38,677 nucleotides of DNA, from NCBI GenBank assembly GCA_021404685.1, contig QWHC01000004.1:1-38677 (forward strand), given 5' to 3'. The position numbers and the translations under genes were made by a program. This document shows positions 25,173-33,276 of the stretch, in pieces. The stretch is from Chloroflexi bacterium CFX4. GTDB lineage: Bacteria > Chloroflexota > Anaerolineae > Aggregatilineales > UBA2796. The notes under the pieces were generated by a model that was not told the origin of the DNA, searched no databases, and saw only the letters and a list, made by a program, of their open reading frames with translations. Position 1 is the stretch's first letter; each line of letters opens with the position of its first letter.

Positions 25173-25907
25173 TCAGTTTGGAAAGAGATTGTAAAGCATT
25201 CTACCACTATCATTGAGTCCGCTTTCGGCAATCCAACCCACTTGCCCTCTGGCGCTGCCGCTGGTAAGCCGCACTTGCCACCACATCAACTCGTGCCTGC
25301 CCAGTTCTGCACAGCGCGCCGCACCAATCACCTCAAAACGCGTATTAGGCGCTAGACGCATACCTGACTCTCCCGCTGGCGCATTGCGTAAGCGAACGTT
25401 AAATTGATGATGCGTGCGCGCTGTAGCACCCACATACAGGCGGGTGGGCAGAGAATTCCTACACTGCAAAACGGTTGGCTGGGCGGCTTGTGTTGGTTGC
25501 AGGGTGGGTTGGATAGGGCGTGCTGTGATAACAGGTAACACTTCAATTAAAGGTAGGGATGTTGGCTGCGCGGTGTGGGTTGGGCGTAGTGTAGATTGGA
25601 CGGAACGTACTGTAGGGCTTATCCAAATTGCTGGCTGTGTGGGTTGGATAGGGCGTGCTGTTGGAAGGGAACGACTCTCAGGGCGCGGTGCGGTGAAACG
25701 GGACAATTCAATTGGCGAAAAAAGTGATGTGCTTCCTTGCCAATAGTAACAGGGAGCAGTCGGAATGCCATCCAGAAAATGCTCCCAACCGCCCAAACAG
25801 CGCAGACGCTCTAAAGCACGGATTGTAAGGAAGATTGCAATGCCCCAACCGCAGATGAGCAAGAGAACTGCAAGAATACGTAACAGCCAAGAGGGTTGCT
25901 CCACCAT
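25173..25907 (-). CDS. Membrane-anchored SH3-like domain protein with Pro/Thr linker repeats
   Basis: Protein of 244 residues. One transmembrane segment (about residues 9-31) follows a short cytoplasmic start, so most of the protein is outside. The middle (about 80-150) is a Pro/Thr/Gln-rich linker with degenerate repeats of the form A-R-P-I-Q-P-T-x-x-P and T-A-Q-P-T. The C-terminal 85 residues, VRLRNAPAGESGMRL through QVGWIAESGL, resemble a bacterial SH3b domain, often a cell-wall or peptide-binding module. AAGGACG lies 6 nt before the ATG. It lies 34 nt downstream of a membrane-protein gene on the same strand and may share its transcript. Exact role unknown. Confidence 0.75.
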   Translation of the reverse strand: MVEQPSWLLRILAVLLLICGWGIAIFLTIRALERLRCLGGWEHFLDGIPTAPCYYWQGSTSLFSPIELSRFTAPRPESRSLPTARPIQPTQPAIWISPTVRSVQSTLRPTHTAQPTSLPLIEVLPVITARPIQPTLQPTQAAQPTVLQCRNSLPTRLYVGATARTHHQFNVRLRNAPAGESGMRLAPNTRFEVIGAARCAELGRHELMWWQVRLTSGSARGQVGWIAESGLNDSGRMLYNLFPN

Positions 25908-25941
25908 AGCATCGTCCTTCAGCGTTTGCGTTTATCATTTA

Positions 25942-26457
25942 TCATTGGTTTGCCACACCACCTAAGACTGCGAATATAACGCTGAGTACGATAGTGATAA
26001 TTACAATCCAAATAATAATAGTTACGATAGTGATAAGCAGAAACAACCCTATGAAAACGCCTAGCGAAACCAAACTTAACACAGCTGGAATGCCATTGGC
26101 AGCGATAAGGCTTTGGACAGGTGCGCTGCCTCCACGTAAAGTCCCTAATGTAAAAGTGAGAAGTGCCATCGTCAATAACAAGTTAAAAGCATTCAACACA
26201 ATCAAGTAGGGATACAAAAGGAGACCAATGCCGAATAACCAGTAAACAATCCCTTTGGTCGGCTCGAAAAAGCCGCCCTCTAGACGCAGATTGTAAAGAG
26301 CTGAGTCTGGTATCAAAAGCAGAATCACGAGCGATACAGTGCTTGTAAGCAGAGTCCAAAAGACGCTGTGACGCACCCAGCCGCGAATAGGCAAAGGCAA
26401 TCGCTCGTAAATATCCAACTTCAGCGCGCCAAGCGATACATACTCTAAATTATGCAT
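25942..26457 (-). CDS. Integral membrane protein, unrecognised
   Basis: Protein of 171 residues with four predicted membrane helices: about 30-50, 70-92, 95-112 and 128-168, the last unusually rich in Ile/Val (FLLITIVTIIIWIVIITIVL). The short N-terminal part is polar. GGAG is 9 nt before the ATG. DNA in this stretch is more AT-rich than the rest of the window, which may indicate a different history. It sits between two other proteins I cannot assign, and no family was recognised. Confidence 0.7.
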   Translation of the reverse strand: MHNLEYVSLGALKLDIYERLPLPIRGWVRHSVFWTLLTSTVSLVILLLIPDSALYNLRLEGGFFEPTKGIVYWLFGIGLLLYPYLIVLNAFNLLLTMALLTFTLGTLRGGSAPVQSLIAANGIPAVLSLVSLGVFIGLFLLITIVTIIIWIVIITIVLSVIFAVLGGVANQ

Positions 26458-26577
26458 ACAGCATTACTCCAAGCAAAACTGAACCGCGTCCCCTCGAAAC
26501 GCTGAGCGATGCATGAACGTTCCGAGGGCAGCAACTTAGCTATGCGAGAAATTGAGGATGCCAAGCAATAACACCGG

Positions 26578-27336
26578 CTATTCCCAATACCAATGTGTTA
26601 GGTAGTACCACATTGCTACTGGCAAGCCATTCACACGATTGTGCGGATCGAGTTGTAAACCAAAGAGGATTGGATCATAGGACGCACTGAGGAGCATCGG
26701 TGAGCTGGCAAGCAACAACGCAGAAGTGGCAGCCAGCGCGGCAACGCCCGCTACCGCTGTGAAGGCGCCTGCCTTCCACAAGCCTTCTGCAAAGCGTTGA
26801 GCGGTGTGAATGCGTGCTTGGGCGCGGCGTGGTGGGGGCGGCATAATTAGCGCTGTGGGTGGTGGTGAACCATTAGGAACCACACCAGCGGGAATTTCGT
26901 GCGCGATGAACAGCGCATCCATATTAATGCCCGCCGCCCGAATTGCTTCAATGTCCTTAGCAACGGTTTGTGGCACGATTAACCGATTTTTGCGCCCGAA
27001 GAATCCACGCGGCGTCGTAAATAGAACATCCTGTGCAAGGTTGATAATCGCCCAGTCACTGTTCTGACCGCGGTGGATATACCACCCACTAAAGGTAGGC
27101 GCATATCCCATGAAATAGACGGATAAGTTGTGCTGTGCTACGCGATCATTCGTCTCATGATAGCGATCAATGAGGCGTGCATCAATTGATACAGGTAGTT
27201 CTTTTACACTGGCACGTAAACTGAATGCTTGTGTCATAGCCAGCCAATTGCCCACCGATGGCACTTCCGCCACTGGCGCTTCAAGAATTGCCCGTGCCTG
27301 AGATTGCCGTGTCTTGGTTATTATGTGCTGTGTCAT
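26578..27336 (-). CDS. Hypothetical protein with C-terminal membrane region
   Basis: Protein of 252 residues. Residues 1-165 look globular and soluble and contain aromatic-rich segments (YFMGYAPTFSGWYIHRG, DWAIINLAQDVLF). A Pro-rich link (A-L-I-M-P-P-P-P-R-R) follows, then a hydrophobic helix around 190-215 (GAFTAVAGVAALAATSALLL) and a short tail ending in T-H-W-Y-W-E. It has a very strong ribosome site, GAGGAGGT, and a near-consensus promoter (TTGACA-N18-TATGCT), so high expression is likely. I do not recognise the family. It may form a unit with the membrane and SH3-like genes downstream, although 120 nt separate it from the next. Confidence 0.7.
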   Translation of the reverse strand: MTQHIITKTRQSQARAILEAPVAEVPSVGNWLAMTQAFSLRASVKELPVSIDARLIDRYHETNDRVAQHNLSVYFMGYAPTFSGWYIHRGQNSDWAIINLAQDVLFTTPRGFFGRKNRLIVPQTVAKDIEAIRAAGINMDALFIAHEIPAGVVPNGSPPPTALIMPPPPRRAQARIHTAQRFAEGLWKAGAFTAVAGVAALAATSALLLASSPMLLSASYDPILFGLQLDPHNRVNGLPVAMWYYLTHWYWE

Positions 27337-27366
27337 TTACTACCTCCTCAACAACTTACAATTGAA

Positions 27367-27396
27367 AGCATAAGGCAAGTGTAGACTCTTTGTCAA
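27367..27396 (-). promoter_or_regulatory. Strong sigma70-type promoter of the 26578-27336 gene
   Basis: On the - strand, consensus TTGACA (27396-27391), an 18-nt spacer and TATGCT (27372-27367). The ATG at 27336 is preceded by GAGGAGGT. Confidence 0.7.
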
Positions 27397-27497
27397 TAGG
27401 GATAAGTATATAATTTACGCTGTTAGCATAGATTGCCGTGAAGAAGGTCTAATATAAAGTAATTCGCCCGCTGCTGGACCCCTTCAAGCAGACCTTG

Positions 27498-27506
27498 TGC
27501 TATGAT
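27498..27506 (+). promoter_or_regulatory. Extended -10 promoter of the 27556 gene
   Basis: TGCTATGAT (TG 27498-27499, TATGAT 27501-27506), matching the extended -10 form seen at other genes here. A start near 27513 excludes the ATG at 27502 as initiation codon and supports the GTG at 27556. Confidence 0.45.
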
Positions 27507-27555
27507 GAAAACATTCTTTTGTCGAGTTCGGCTTGCGATCTTAGCGAGGTGTAGC

Positions 27556-27993
27556 GTGAGTCCGTTTGTGGAAACGCTCTTTGAGACGGCAACTATTCGG
27601 GTTGGCTGGTACGACGCAGAGCGCACCATCCTTGTGGTGGAAGCCGAACAAGGCTGGACGTGGGACGAAGCACTTGTTGTGATTATGGAAGTTGTGAACC
27701 CTGCTATTCAAGCGCGTGCGCCAGAGCCTATCTACAGCATTTACCATCACCGCACACGCTATTTTCCTGAAGGGCGCGGTGCGTTGAGTGCGCTGCGCCG
27801 TATGATCTCCGTCAATGTGCCGAATGAAAGGCTGCTCATCTTTGTGCGCCAAAGCGAGGTACTCAACACTCTTCTAGAGGTTGCCCTGCGTGCCTTCCGC
27901 ATGTTCAGCCACTTAGCGCATACCCATTTTGTGCAGACCTTTGAGCAGGCACTCACCATCATCCAGACTGATAAGCGCGCTAGGGAAAAATAG
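27556..27993 (+). CDS. Hypothetical STAS/SpoIIAA-like small protein
   Basis: Protein of 145 residues, counted from a GTG at 27556 that has GAGG seven nt upstream; an in-frame ATG at 27502 would place the start before the probable transcription start. Sequence pattern: a strand with T-I-R-V-G-W-Y-D, T-I-L-V-V-E-A-E, helix W-T-W-D-E-A-L-V-V-I, then YSIYHHRTRYFP, a helix, RLLIFVR and a long C-terminal helix. This alternation resembles STAS-like domains that sense or relay signals, but no diagnostic motif is present and the call is tentative. Homologous short proteins with a W-T-W-x-E segment seem frequent in Chloroflexota. It is divergent from the 27336 gene. Confidence 0.6.
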   Translation: MSPFVETLFETATIRVGWYDAERTILVVEAEQGWTWDEALVVIMEVVNPAIQARAPEPIYSIYHHRTRYFPEGRGALSALRRMISVNVPNERLLIFVRQSEVLNTLLEVALRAFRMFSHLAHTHFVQTFEQALTIIQTDKRAREK

Positions 27994-28012
27994 CCACCTT
28001 CCTCTTAAGCGT

Positions 28013-28045
28013 GCTGCACGCTGCTTTGTTTGGGCAGCGTGCAGC
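28013..28045. terminator. Perfect 12-bp hairpin between convergent genes
   Basis: GCTGCACGCTGC (28013-28024) / GCAGCGTGCAGC (28034-28045) with a 9-nt loop. It lies between the + strand gene ending at 27993 and the - strand binding-protein gene ending at 28056. No T-tract follows on either strand, so it may act as a weak bidirectional terminator or protect 3' ends. Confidence 0.5.
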
Positions 28046-28055
28046 GAGCGTAGGT

Positions 28056-29075
28056 CTAGTTATCAGGCGTAGCAGCAGGCGCTGGCACATACTCGCCGAT
28101 GGCTGCCAAAGCAGACTCGACCAGTGTTCCATCTATCAGTGCTGGCACTTCAAGCAGATCGGCGTATTCCAATAAGCCGCGCCCTTTGAAGTAGCGTTGC
28201 ACTTCTTCAAGGTCTGCCACAGGAATCACACCGTTCGGATCGTAGTATTGACGGTTCATCCGCAGCACGACAGGCGCAGGCACATTGGTGTACTTCTCAA
28301 TGATGGACGCCGTGGACTCATCAATCTCACCTTGTAGATCGCGTGCGGCACGCAGATAGGCACGCATAAACGCCTCTGCGACGGCGCGACGCTCCGTGAG
28401 CATGGACTCGCTCATGAAAACGTAGGTGACAGTGATGCCATCAATGAAATCGTCGGCGAGGACCGTCAGCAAGCCCTGATCGCGCCCTAAGGTTGCCAGC
28501 GGCTCAGTGATGACAGCCGCATCCACAGCGCCAGCATCCAGCGCCGCTGCCATTTGCGGGAAGGGCATCGCAACCGTCGTCACCTCATCCATGCTGATTC
28601 CTTCGCGCTTCAGTGCAGCATAGACCCAATACTCAACGGCTGAACCGACGCCGTTAATGGCAATCTTGCCACCTTTCAGATCGGCAACGCTTTTGATCTG
28701 ATCGGCGCGCTTGGCAGCAATGACCAACGGTGTGGCTAAGGGCGGACGCTCCGTGTGCAGCGGTGCCACAATCTTAACGGGAAAACCAAGCGCAATGGCG
28801 TTCCACAGTGCCGCGCCGGCGCCAGTTGCCGCAATGTCAAGGTTGCCGGCAGCAAGCTGCACGATGGAGTCACCGCCACCGCTTGGCAGCGGCAGCAGGT
28901 CAATCTCGATGCCTTCTTCGGCAAAGTAGCCGCGCTCGATGCCGATGAAGAAGGTGGCATAGGTGATCACGGGCAGGTAGCCAAGCCGCACCTTCTCGGT
29001 TTGGGCGTGGACAGGCGGCTGCACCATAAGGGCAGCCAGTGCCGCTACAAAAACTGACAAAAGCAGGCGTTTCAT
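28056..29075 (-). CDS. ABC transporter substrate-binding protein (NMT1/TauA type), copy 2
   Basis: Secreted protein of 339 residues. A Sec signal peptide (MKRLLLSVFVAALAALMV...VHA-Q) lacks a lipobox Cys. The mature part begins EKVRLGYLPVITYATFFIG with a short linker, followed by GYFAEEGIEIDLLPLPSGGG, AAGNLDIAATGAGAAL and DLKGGKIAINGVGSAVEY, typical of NMT1/SsuA/TauA-like type II binding proteins for nitrogen or sulfur compounds (aliphatic sulfonates, taurine, nitrate, HMP-like compounds). The ligand is unknown. It is paralogous to the upstream gene over the whole length and ends with nearly the same E-Y-V-P-A-P-A-A-T-P-D-N. Only 11 nt separate the two, and GAGGG precedes its ATG. No permease or ATPase is present. 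Confidence 0.9.
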   Translation of the reverse strand: MKRLLLSVFVAALAALMVQPPVHAQTEKVRLGYLPVITYATFFIGIERGYFAEEGIEIDLLPLPSGGGDSIVQLAAGNLDIAATGAGAALWNAIALGFPVKIVAPLHTERPPLATPLVIAAKRADQIKSVADLKGGKIAINGVGSAVEYWVYAALKREGISMDEVTTVAMPFPQMAAALDAGAVDAAVITEPLATLGRDQGLLTVLADDFIDGITVTYVFMSESMLTERRAVAEAFMRAYLRAARDLQGEIDESTASIIEKYTNVPAPVVLRMNRQYYDPNGVIPVADLEEVQRYFKGRGLLEYADLLEVPALIDGTLVESALAAIGEYVPAPAATPDN

Positions 29076-29086
29076 AGCAACCCTCG

Positions 29087-30118
29087 CTAGTTATCAGGCG
29101 TGGCAGCAGGCGTTGGCGCATATTCGCCCAACACTTCGATAGCTTTCTGCACCAACGAGGTATCTACAAACGGCGCTAAATCAATGGCTTCGGTGTATTC
29201 CAGCACACCGCGTTCAAGGAAGTAACGCTGAAGCTCTTCAATATCCGCCATGGGAATCACACCATTCGGATCGTAGTAGGGACGGTTAGCGCGCAGCACC
29301 ACGTCGGCAGGCACGTTGGTATATTTCTCGATGATGGCGGCAGTTTCAGTGTTCAGCCAGCCTTCGTCGTCCAGATCGCGCAGCGCACGCAGATAGGCGC
29401 GCACAAAGCCTTCGGCAACCTCAGGGCGATCATTGAGCAGCGGCAGGCTCATATACAGGTAGGTGACGGTGATGCCTTCGACAAAATCATCGGCAAGCAC
29501 GCTGATCACACCTTGATCTTTTTGAAGAGTCACCAACGGCTCGCCCAGAATGGCGGCATCCACTGCGCCGCTCTCAAGGGCGGCTGGCACGTCGCGGAAG
29601 GCGACCGTGGTCAGCGTAATATCCTGCATGGTCAAGCCTGCTTTGGTCAGGGCAAGGTAGACCCAATACTCGGTGGCAGCGCCCGTCGCATTGATCGAAA
29701 CGGTCTTGCCTTTCAAATCGGCAACGCTCTTGAGTTCATCAGCGCGGCTGGCGGCGATCACCAAGGGGCTGGCAATCGGCGGACGTTCGGTGTGCATGGG
29801 TGCCACAATGCGGAACTCCAAGCCGAGCTTGGCGGCGTTCAGCAAGCCGGCGCCCACACCACCAACGGCAGCATCAAAGTTGCCAGCGGCAAGCTGCACC
29901 ACTGAGTCTGAGCCGCCTTGTAATGGCGTTAGCTCCACGCTGATGTCTTCATCCGCAAAATAGCCGCGCTCTGCCGCGATGTAGAGCGGCGCGTAGATCA
30001 TGACTGGCACGTAGCCAAGCCGCACAGTTCGGTTTTCCTGCGCGGTGAGGGTGCCAAATGCGCTCAGGCTGAGCGCCGCAACGAGGCTAAACGCCAAAAG
30101 GCGCGCAAAGTGTTTCAT
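29087..30118 (-). CDS. ABC transporter substrate-binding protein (NMT1/TauA type), copy 1
   Basis: Secreted protein of 343 residues, first gene of a two-gene unit. The signal peptide MKHFARLLAFSLVAALSLSAF... has no lipobox. VRLGYVPVMIYAPLYIAAERGYFADEDISVELTPL is the NMT1-like N-lobe, given here by its ends; PLQGGSDSVVQLAAGNFDAAV and DLKGKTVSINATGAATEY line the ligand pocket. Compared with copy 2 the G-S-x-S ligand-contact region (GGSDSVVQL versus GGGDSIVQL) and the LTTVAFRD loop differ, suggesting related but not identical ligands. AAAGGAG precedes the ATG, and a strong promoter with an inverted repeat lies upstream. Free periplasm-like binding proteins without lipid anchors are unusual if the cell has a single membrane. 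Confidence 0.9.
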   Translation of the reverse strand: MKHFARLLAFSLVAALSLSAFGTLTAQENRTVRLGYVPVMIYAPLYIAAERGYFADEDISVELTPLQGGSDSVVQLAAGNFDAAVGGVGAGLLNAAKLGLEFRIVAPMHTERPPIASPLVIAASRADELKSVADLKGKTVSINATGAATEYWVYLALTKAGLTMQDITLTTVAFRDVPAALESGAVDAAILGEPLVTLQKDQGVISVLADDFVEGITVTYLYMSLPLLNDRPEVAEGFVRAYLRALRDLDDEGWLNTETAAIIEKYTNVPADVVLRANRPYYDPNGVIPMADIEELQRYFLERGVLEYTEAIDLAPFVDTSLVQKAIEVLGEYAPTPAATPDN

Positions 30119-30154
30119 AAGGTTTGATCTCCTTTGGAGTACAAACGCTGCACA

Positions 30155-30224
30155 AAGTTTAGATCGTTCAGAATGTTTTGAACGATCTAAACTTCATTGT
30201 ACTTCGCTTCACAAACAGATGCAA
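30155..30224 (-). promoter_or_regulatory. Promoter plus 16-bp inverted repeat controlling the binding-protein pair
   Basis: On the - strand, TTGCAT (30224-30219), a 17-nt spacer and TACAAT (30201-30196). A perfect 16-bp inverted repeat, AAGTTTAGATCGTTCA (30155-30170) / TGAACGATCTAAACTT (30179-30194) with an 8-nt loop, covers the predicted start (about 30189) and the early leader. It could be a repressor operator or a leader hairpin. As RNA it would be followed by T-T-T-G-T-G, a weak terminator, so attenuation is also possible. Confidence 0.7.
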
Positions 30225-30249
30225 GTAGTAGTTAGGAAGGGTAGCAAAC

Positions 30250-33198
30250 CTAAGCCTGTGGTGGATCAATTTCCACTTCGATAGGCGTGCCGAGTTGGCT
30301 AAAATCGAGGGTGGGCAAGCCTTCGGGCAAGCCCGCGCCAAGCGCGCTGAGTGTGGCGCGTGCCTGTGCCATGCCGTACGCGTAGGCGTAAGGTTCGCCA
30401 TTGCACCATGCAATCTGCACGGCTGCCTGTGCCGCTTGCACGGCTGCCTCATCCCGCTGAATGGCGCGCTCTGCGTGTGCCAGCACGTTTAGTGCATCTG
30501 CCTGCGCCATGCGGAAGCCACCGCGCTCGGCTGCCTCCCACACATCCTCAAGTGTGGTGCGCGCCGTTTCGGGCATGTCATCTTGCAGGCGCACCGCCGC
30601 CAGACCGACCACCGCCGCCAATTCATGCTCGGTCAGGCTGGCTGCCCGCGCACGGGTTAGCGTCTCGGTGAAGGCTGCCTCCGCTGCGCTTAAGTTGCCC
30701 ATCAGCAGTGCCGCCTCACCCTGAAAACGCCGCGCCCGCACCAAGTCCGCCTCATACTGAAGCGTTTGGGCAAGTTCCCATGCCTGCTCAGCGTATTGGT
30801 AGGCGCGCTCTGCGTCGTCCTGCCACACGGCAAGTTGGGCAAGGAAGGCATACATCACGCTCTGCCCTTGCGGATTGTTCTGGCTTGCCTGTAAGCGTAT
30901 GGCACGCTGGAGGGCAGTCTCGGCATCTGCATAGGCACCGTATGCCATGCGCGTCAGCGCTAAAACGCCCAGCGCAGTTGCCTCATCGCCCACATTGTTG
31001 ACGGTGCGCGCAATCAGCAGGGCGCGGTTGGCAGACATTGCCGCAGGGTAAAAATCGCCAATTTGCCGCAGCGACTCGGCGAAGTTCATCAGCCCAATGG
31101 CAACATTGCGCGGCACGCCTTCATACTCTGCCATGTTCACGGCGCGCAGATAAAGCGGCGCAGCGCGGGCAGGCTGCCCAGACATTTGGTAGGCAAGCGC
31201 CAGATCGTTGATGGCGCGTGCTTGGGCAATCTTGGTGGTAAGGCGCGGCGCTTTCTCCGTCCCTTCAGGGAAGAGCTGTTCAAGCAGTTCAGCGCGCTGC
31301 AAATTGGCGCTCAGGCGGCGCAGCATGGGCAGGTTCAAGCGTGCATCATAGAGCGCGTATGCCTCATCATATTCGCCCATGCCGATCAGTGTGTTGTACA
31401 GCTCGATGGAAGGCGTCAGGTCTTCCAGACTTCGCACGTCTTCCACACGCACGGCAGGCATGGCGTTGAAGTGCGCGTTCAGGGCAGCATACAAGCCTTG
31501 TTGCGCTTGCGCGTCTAGCGCATTCCACGCCACACCACGCACAATCGGATGCAGGTCATAGCGGTTAGCGCGCTGATCCCAACCAACCAAGCCACGCCCT
31601 TCCAGCACGCTGAGCGCGGCGTCAAGTTCCGCTTCTGTGCTGAAGCCGCTGAATGCCTCACGCGGTTTCTTGCCCAAAAGCCCACCGAGTGCGCCGCGTA
31701 AGCCGCCTTGCGCCTTTGGGGCAGCGTCGGACGTTTCGGAAGGTTTCATCAACAGCGGCGCCAGCGATTCGTAGAAAGTAGGCATACGGAAGGCGGCAAT
31801 CGTCTCTAAGGTGCGGCGTGCGCCTGCGTCCAGCCCGCGCAAGGCGTAGCTCATCAGGTGTGCGCGCACGGAGTCCGCGCTTTGGCGCAGCGGCGCAAAG
31901 CCACTATTAGCACGCCGCCATGCAGCAAAATCGCCGTTCGCAGCGGCGGCAACCTCACCAGCAAGCGCACGGATGAGCAACGGATAGTTGTGGACTGTGT
32001 TGAAGATCGGCAGCAGTTCAGAGTCCTCGCCACTACATCCGTAGGCGCGCCACAGGGCAAGCGCTTCGGCATCTTCCAAGCCGCCTAAGAACATGGCAAA
32101 ACTGCCTAGTATTGGATAGCCGCTGGCGTGCTGTAAATCAGCAGGGTAAAGCCGTGTGCTGATCAGGATGCGCGAAGCGTTCACGCCTGCCAGCTTTCGC
32201 AAGAATGCGCCGGCACGCGGATCAGCCGTCTTACGCAATCGGTTGGGCGTGAAGATGGTGCCTTGCGCCTCTTTGGGAATGCCAAGCGCACCTGCCACAA
32301 CGTTCGCCGTCTCCTCATCCAGCGAGTCATCGTCCATGCGTGCGGCGTCCATGCGTGCATAGGCGATCAGAATGCGCTCCAAGCCGTCCAGCGTGATCAG
32401 GTACGGCTCACGGTCTAGGATTTCGAGCAGTTCGCGCTCACGTTCGGCGGCGCTGATCTCACGGATTTCGTCCTCTGGTGAGTCTGTGACGTAGGCAAGC
32501 GCACGGATCACAAAGTTTTCAAAGTAGGCGTCGCTCTCGTAGAAGCTCCACCACATCCGTCCGCTGAAGTCGCTAAGCGTTGGCGCAATCTCGCTAAACC
32601 AATGCCAGGTCATAGCGCTTTTGCCCATGCCGCCAATGGCAACCACATTCATCAGGCGCACTTTGTGGTTGGTCTCGGTCACCCAGTCGGAAAGGACTTC
32701 GAGCTGTGTGCGCCGACCGATCATCTGGCTTGAGGGCAGCAGCGTATAGGGATGCGCGATGTACACTTCGGGCGGGGTTGGGATAGCGCCGACGTAGTGC
32801 AGCGATTCCAGCTTGAGATCGCGCAGGGCGGCAAGGCGGTTCACCAAAGCGGCGCGCAGGTCGGCGGCTTCGCGGAAGGTGATTGCGTCAGGCGCGGCGC
32901 GCAGTGTGGTCAGCGCCTCGCTTTCGGGCAGTCCTTCGCGCAAAAAGATCAGGCAGGGCGTGTTGCGGGCGGTGGCGCGGCTGTATTCTGCGGCGCTTTC
33001 GGGCGTGGGCGGTTCGGGGTAAATGCCAATAAACAAGCCAGCATCATCAATTTGGCGTGGTGCATTCGGCTCGGCAAGCTGCGGCGCGATGTTCATGCGT
33101 TGGCAGGCATCAAGGGCGTGGCGCAGCAGGTCGGGCGCGGCGCGCACCGCAGAGCCGATCAAGGCATAGGCGCGGGTGTCTTTCCGATCAAATCGCAT
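30250..33198 (-). CDS. STAND ATPase: DUF4062-like, NB-ARC and TPR protein
   Basis: Protein of 982 residues. Residues 1-130 resemble DUF4062: D-D-A-G-L-F-I-G-I-Y, then EYSRATARNTPCLIFLREG. A linker ends in the MIGRRTQLEVLSDW motif that opens STAND ATPase modules. Walker A is AIGGMGKS (187-194) and Walker B YLITLDGLER (266-275, Asp271). ILISTRLYP is the sensor-like R-motif (STR). A winged-helix region follows, ending near ADLHPIVRG, then from about 570 many TPR-like helices (AINDLALAYQMSGQPARAAPLYLRA). Such proteins are signalling or defence switches in which ligand binding by the TPR part triggers oligomerisation and the N-terminal domain. No catalytic effector is obvious. It lies alone between lpdA and the binding-protein pair. 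Confidence 0.82.
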   Translation of the reverse strand: MRFDRKDTRAYALIGSAVRAAPDLLRHALDACQRMNIAPQLAEPNAPRQIDDAGLFIGIYPEPPTPESAAEYSRATARNTPCLIFLREGLPESEALTTLRAAPDAITFREAADLRAALVNRLAALRDLKLESLHYVGAIPTPPEVYIAHPYTLLPSSQMIGRRTQLEVLSDWVTETNHKVRLMNVVAIGGMGKSAMTWHWFSEIAPTLSDFSGRMWWSFYESDAYFENFVIRALAYVTDSPEDEIREISAAERERELLEILDREPYLITLDGLERILIAYARMDAARMDDDSLDEETANVVAGALGIPKEAQGTIFTPNRLRKTADPRAGAFLRKLAGVNASRILISTRLYPADLQHASGYPILGSFAMFLGGLEDAEALALWRAYGCSGEDSELLPIFNTVHNYPLLIRALAGEVAAAANGDFAAWRRANSGFAPLRQSADSVRAHLMSYALRGLDAGARRTLETIAAFRMPTFYESLAPLLMKPSETSDAAPKAQGGLRGALGGLLGKKPREAFSGFSTEAELDAALSVLEGRGLVGWDQRANRYDLHPIVRGVAWNALDAQAQQGLYAALNAHFNAMPAVRVEDVRSLEDLTPSIELYNTLIGMGEYDEAYALYDARLNLPMLRRLSANLQRAELLEQLFPEGTEKAPRLTTKIAQARAINDLALAYQMSGQPARAAPLYLRAVNMAEYEGVPRNVAIGLMNFAESLRQIGDFYPAAMSANRALLIARTVNNVGDEATALGVLALTRMAYGAYADAETALQRAIRLQASQNNPQGQSVMYAFLAQLAVWQDDAERAYQYAEQAWELAQTLQYEADLVRARRFQGEAALLMGNLSAAEAAFTETLTRARAASLTEHELAAVVGLAAVRLQDDMPETARTTLEDVWEAAERGGFRMAQADALNVLAHAERAIQRDEAAVQAAQAAVQIAWCNGEPYAYAYGMAQARATLSALGAGLPEGLPTLDFSQLGTPIEVEIDPPQA

Positions 33199-33225
33199 AG
33201 GTTGAGCAGTCCTGTCTTGGGTAGG

Positions 33226-33261
33226 CGCTCTGCCACGGGTGAGCGGCGCTGTGGCAGAGCG
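33226..33261. other. Perfect 11-bp hairpin between lpdA and the STAND gene
   Basis: CGCTCTGCCAC (33226-33236) / GTGGCAGAGCG (33251-33261), 14-nt loop. It lies downstream of lpdA (both genes on the - strand) with no T-run, so it may be a transcription-end or mRNA-stabilising hairpin. Confidence 0.5.
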
Positions 33262-33276
33262 GAAAAGGTGTTCAGC

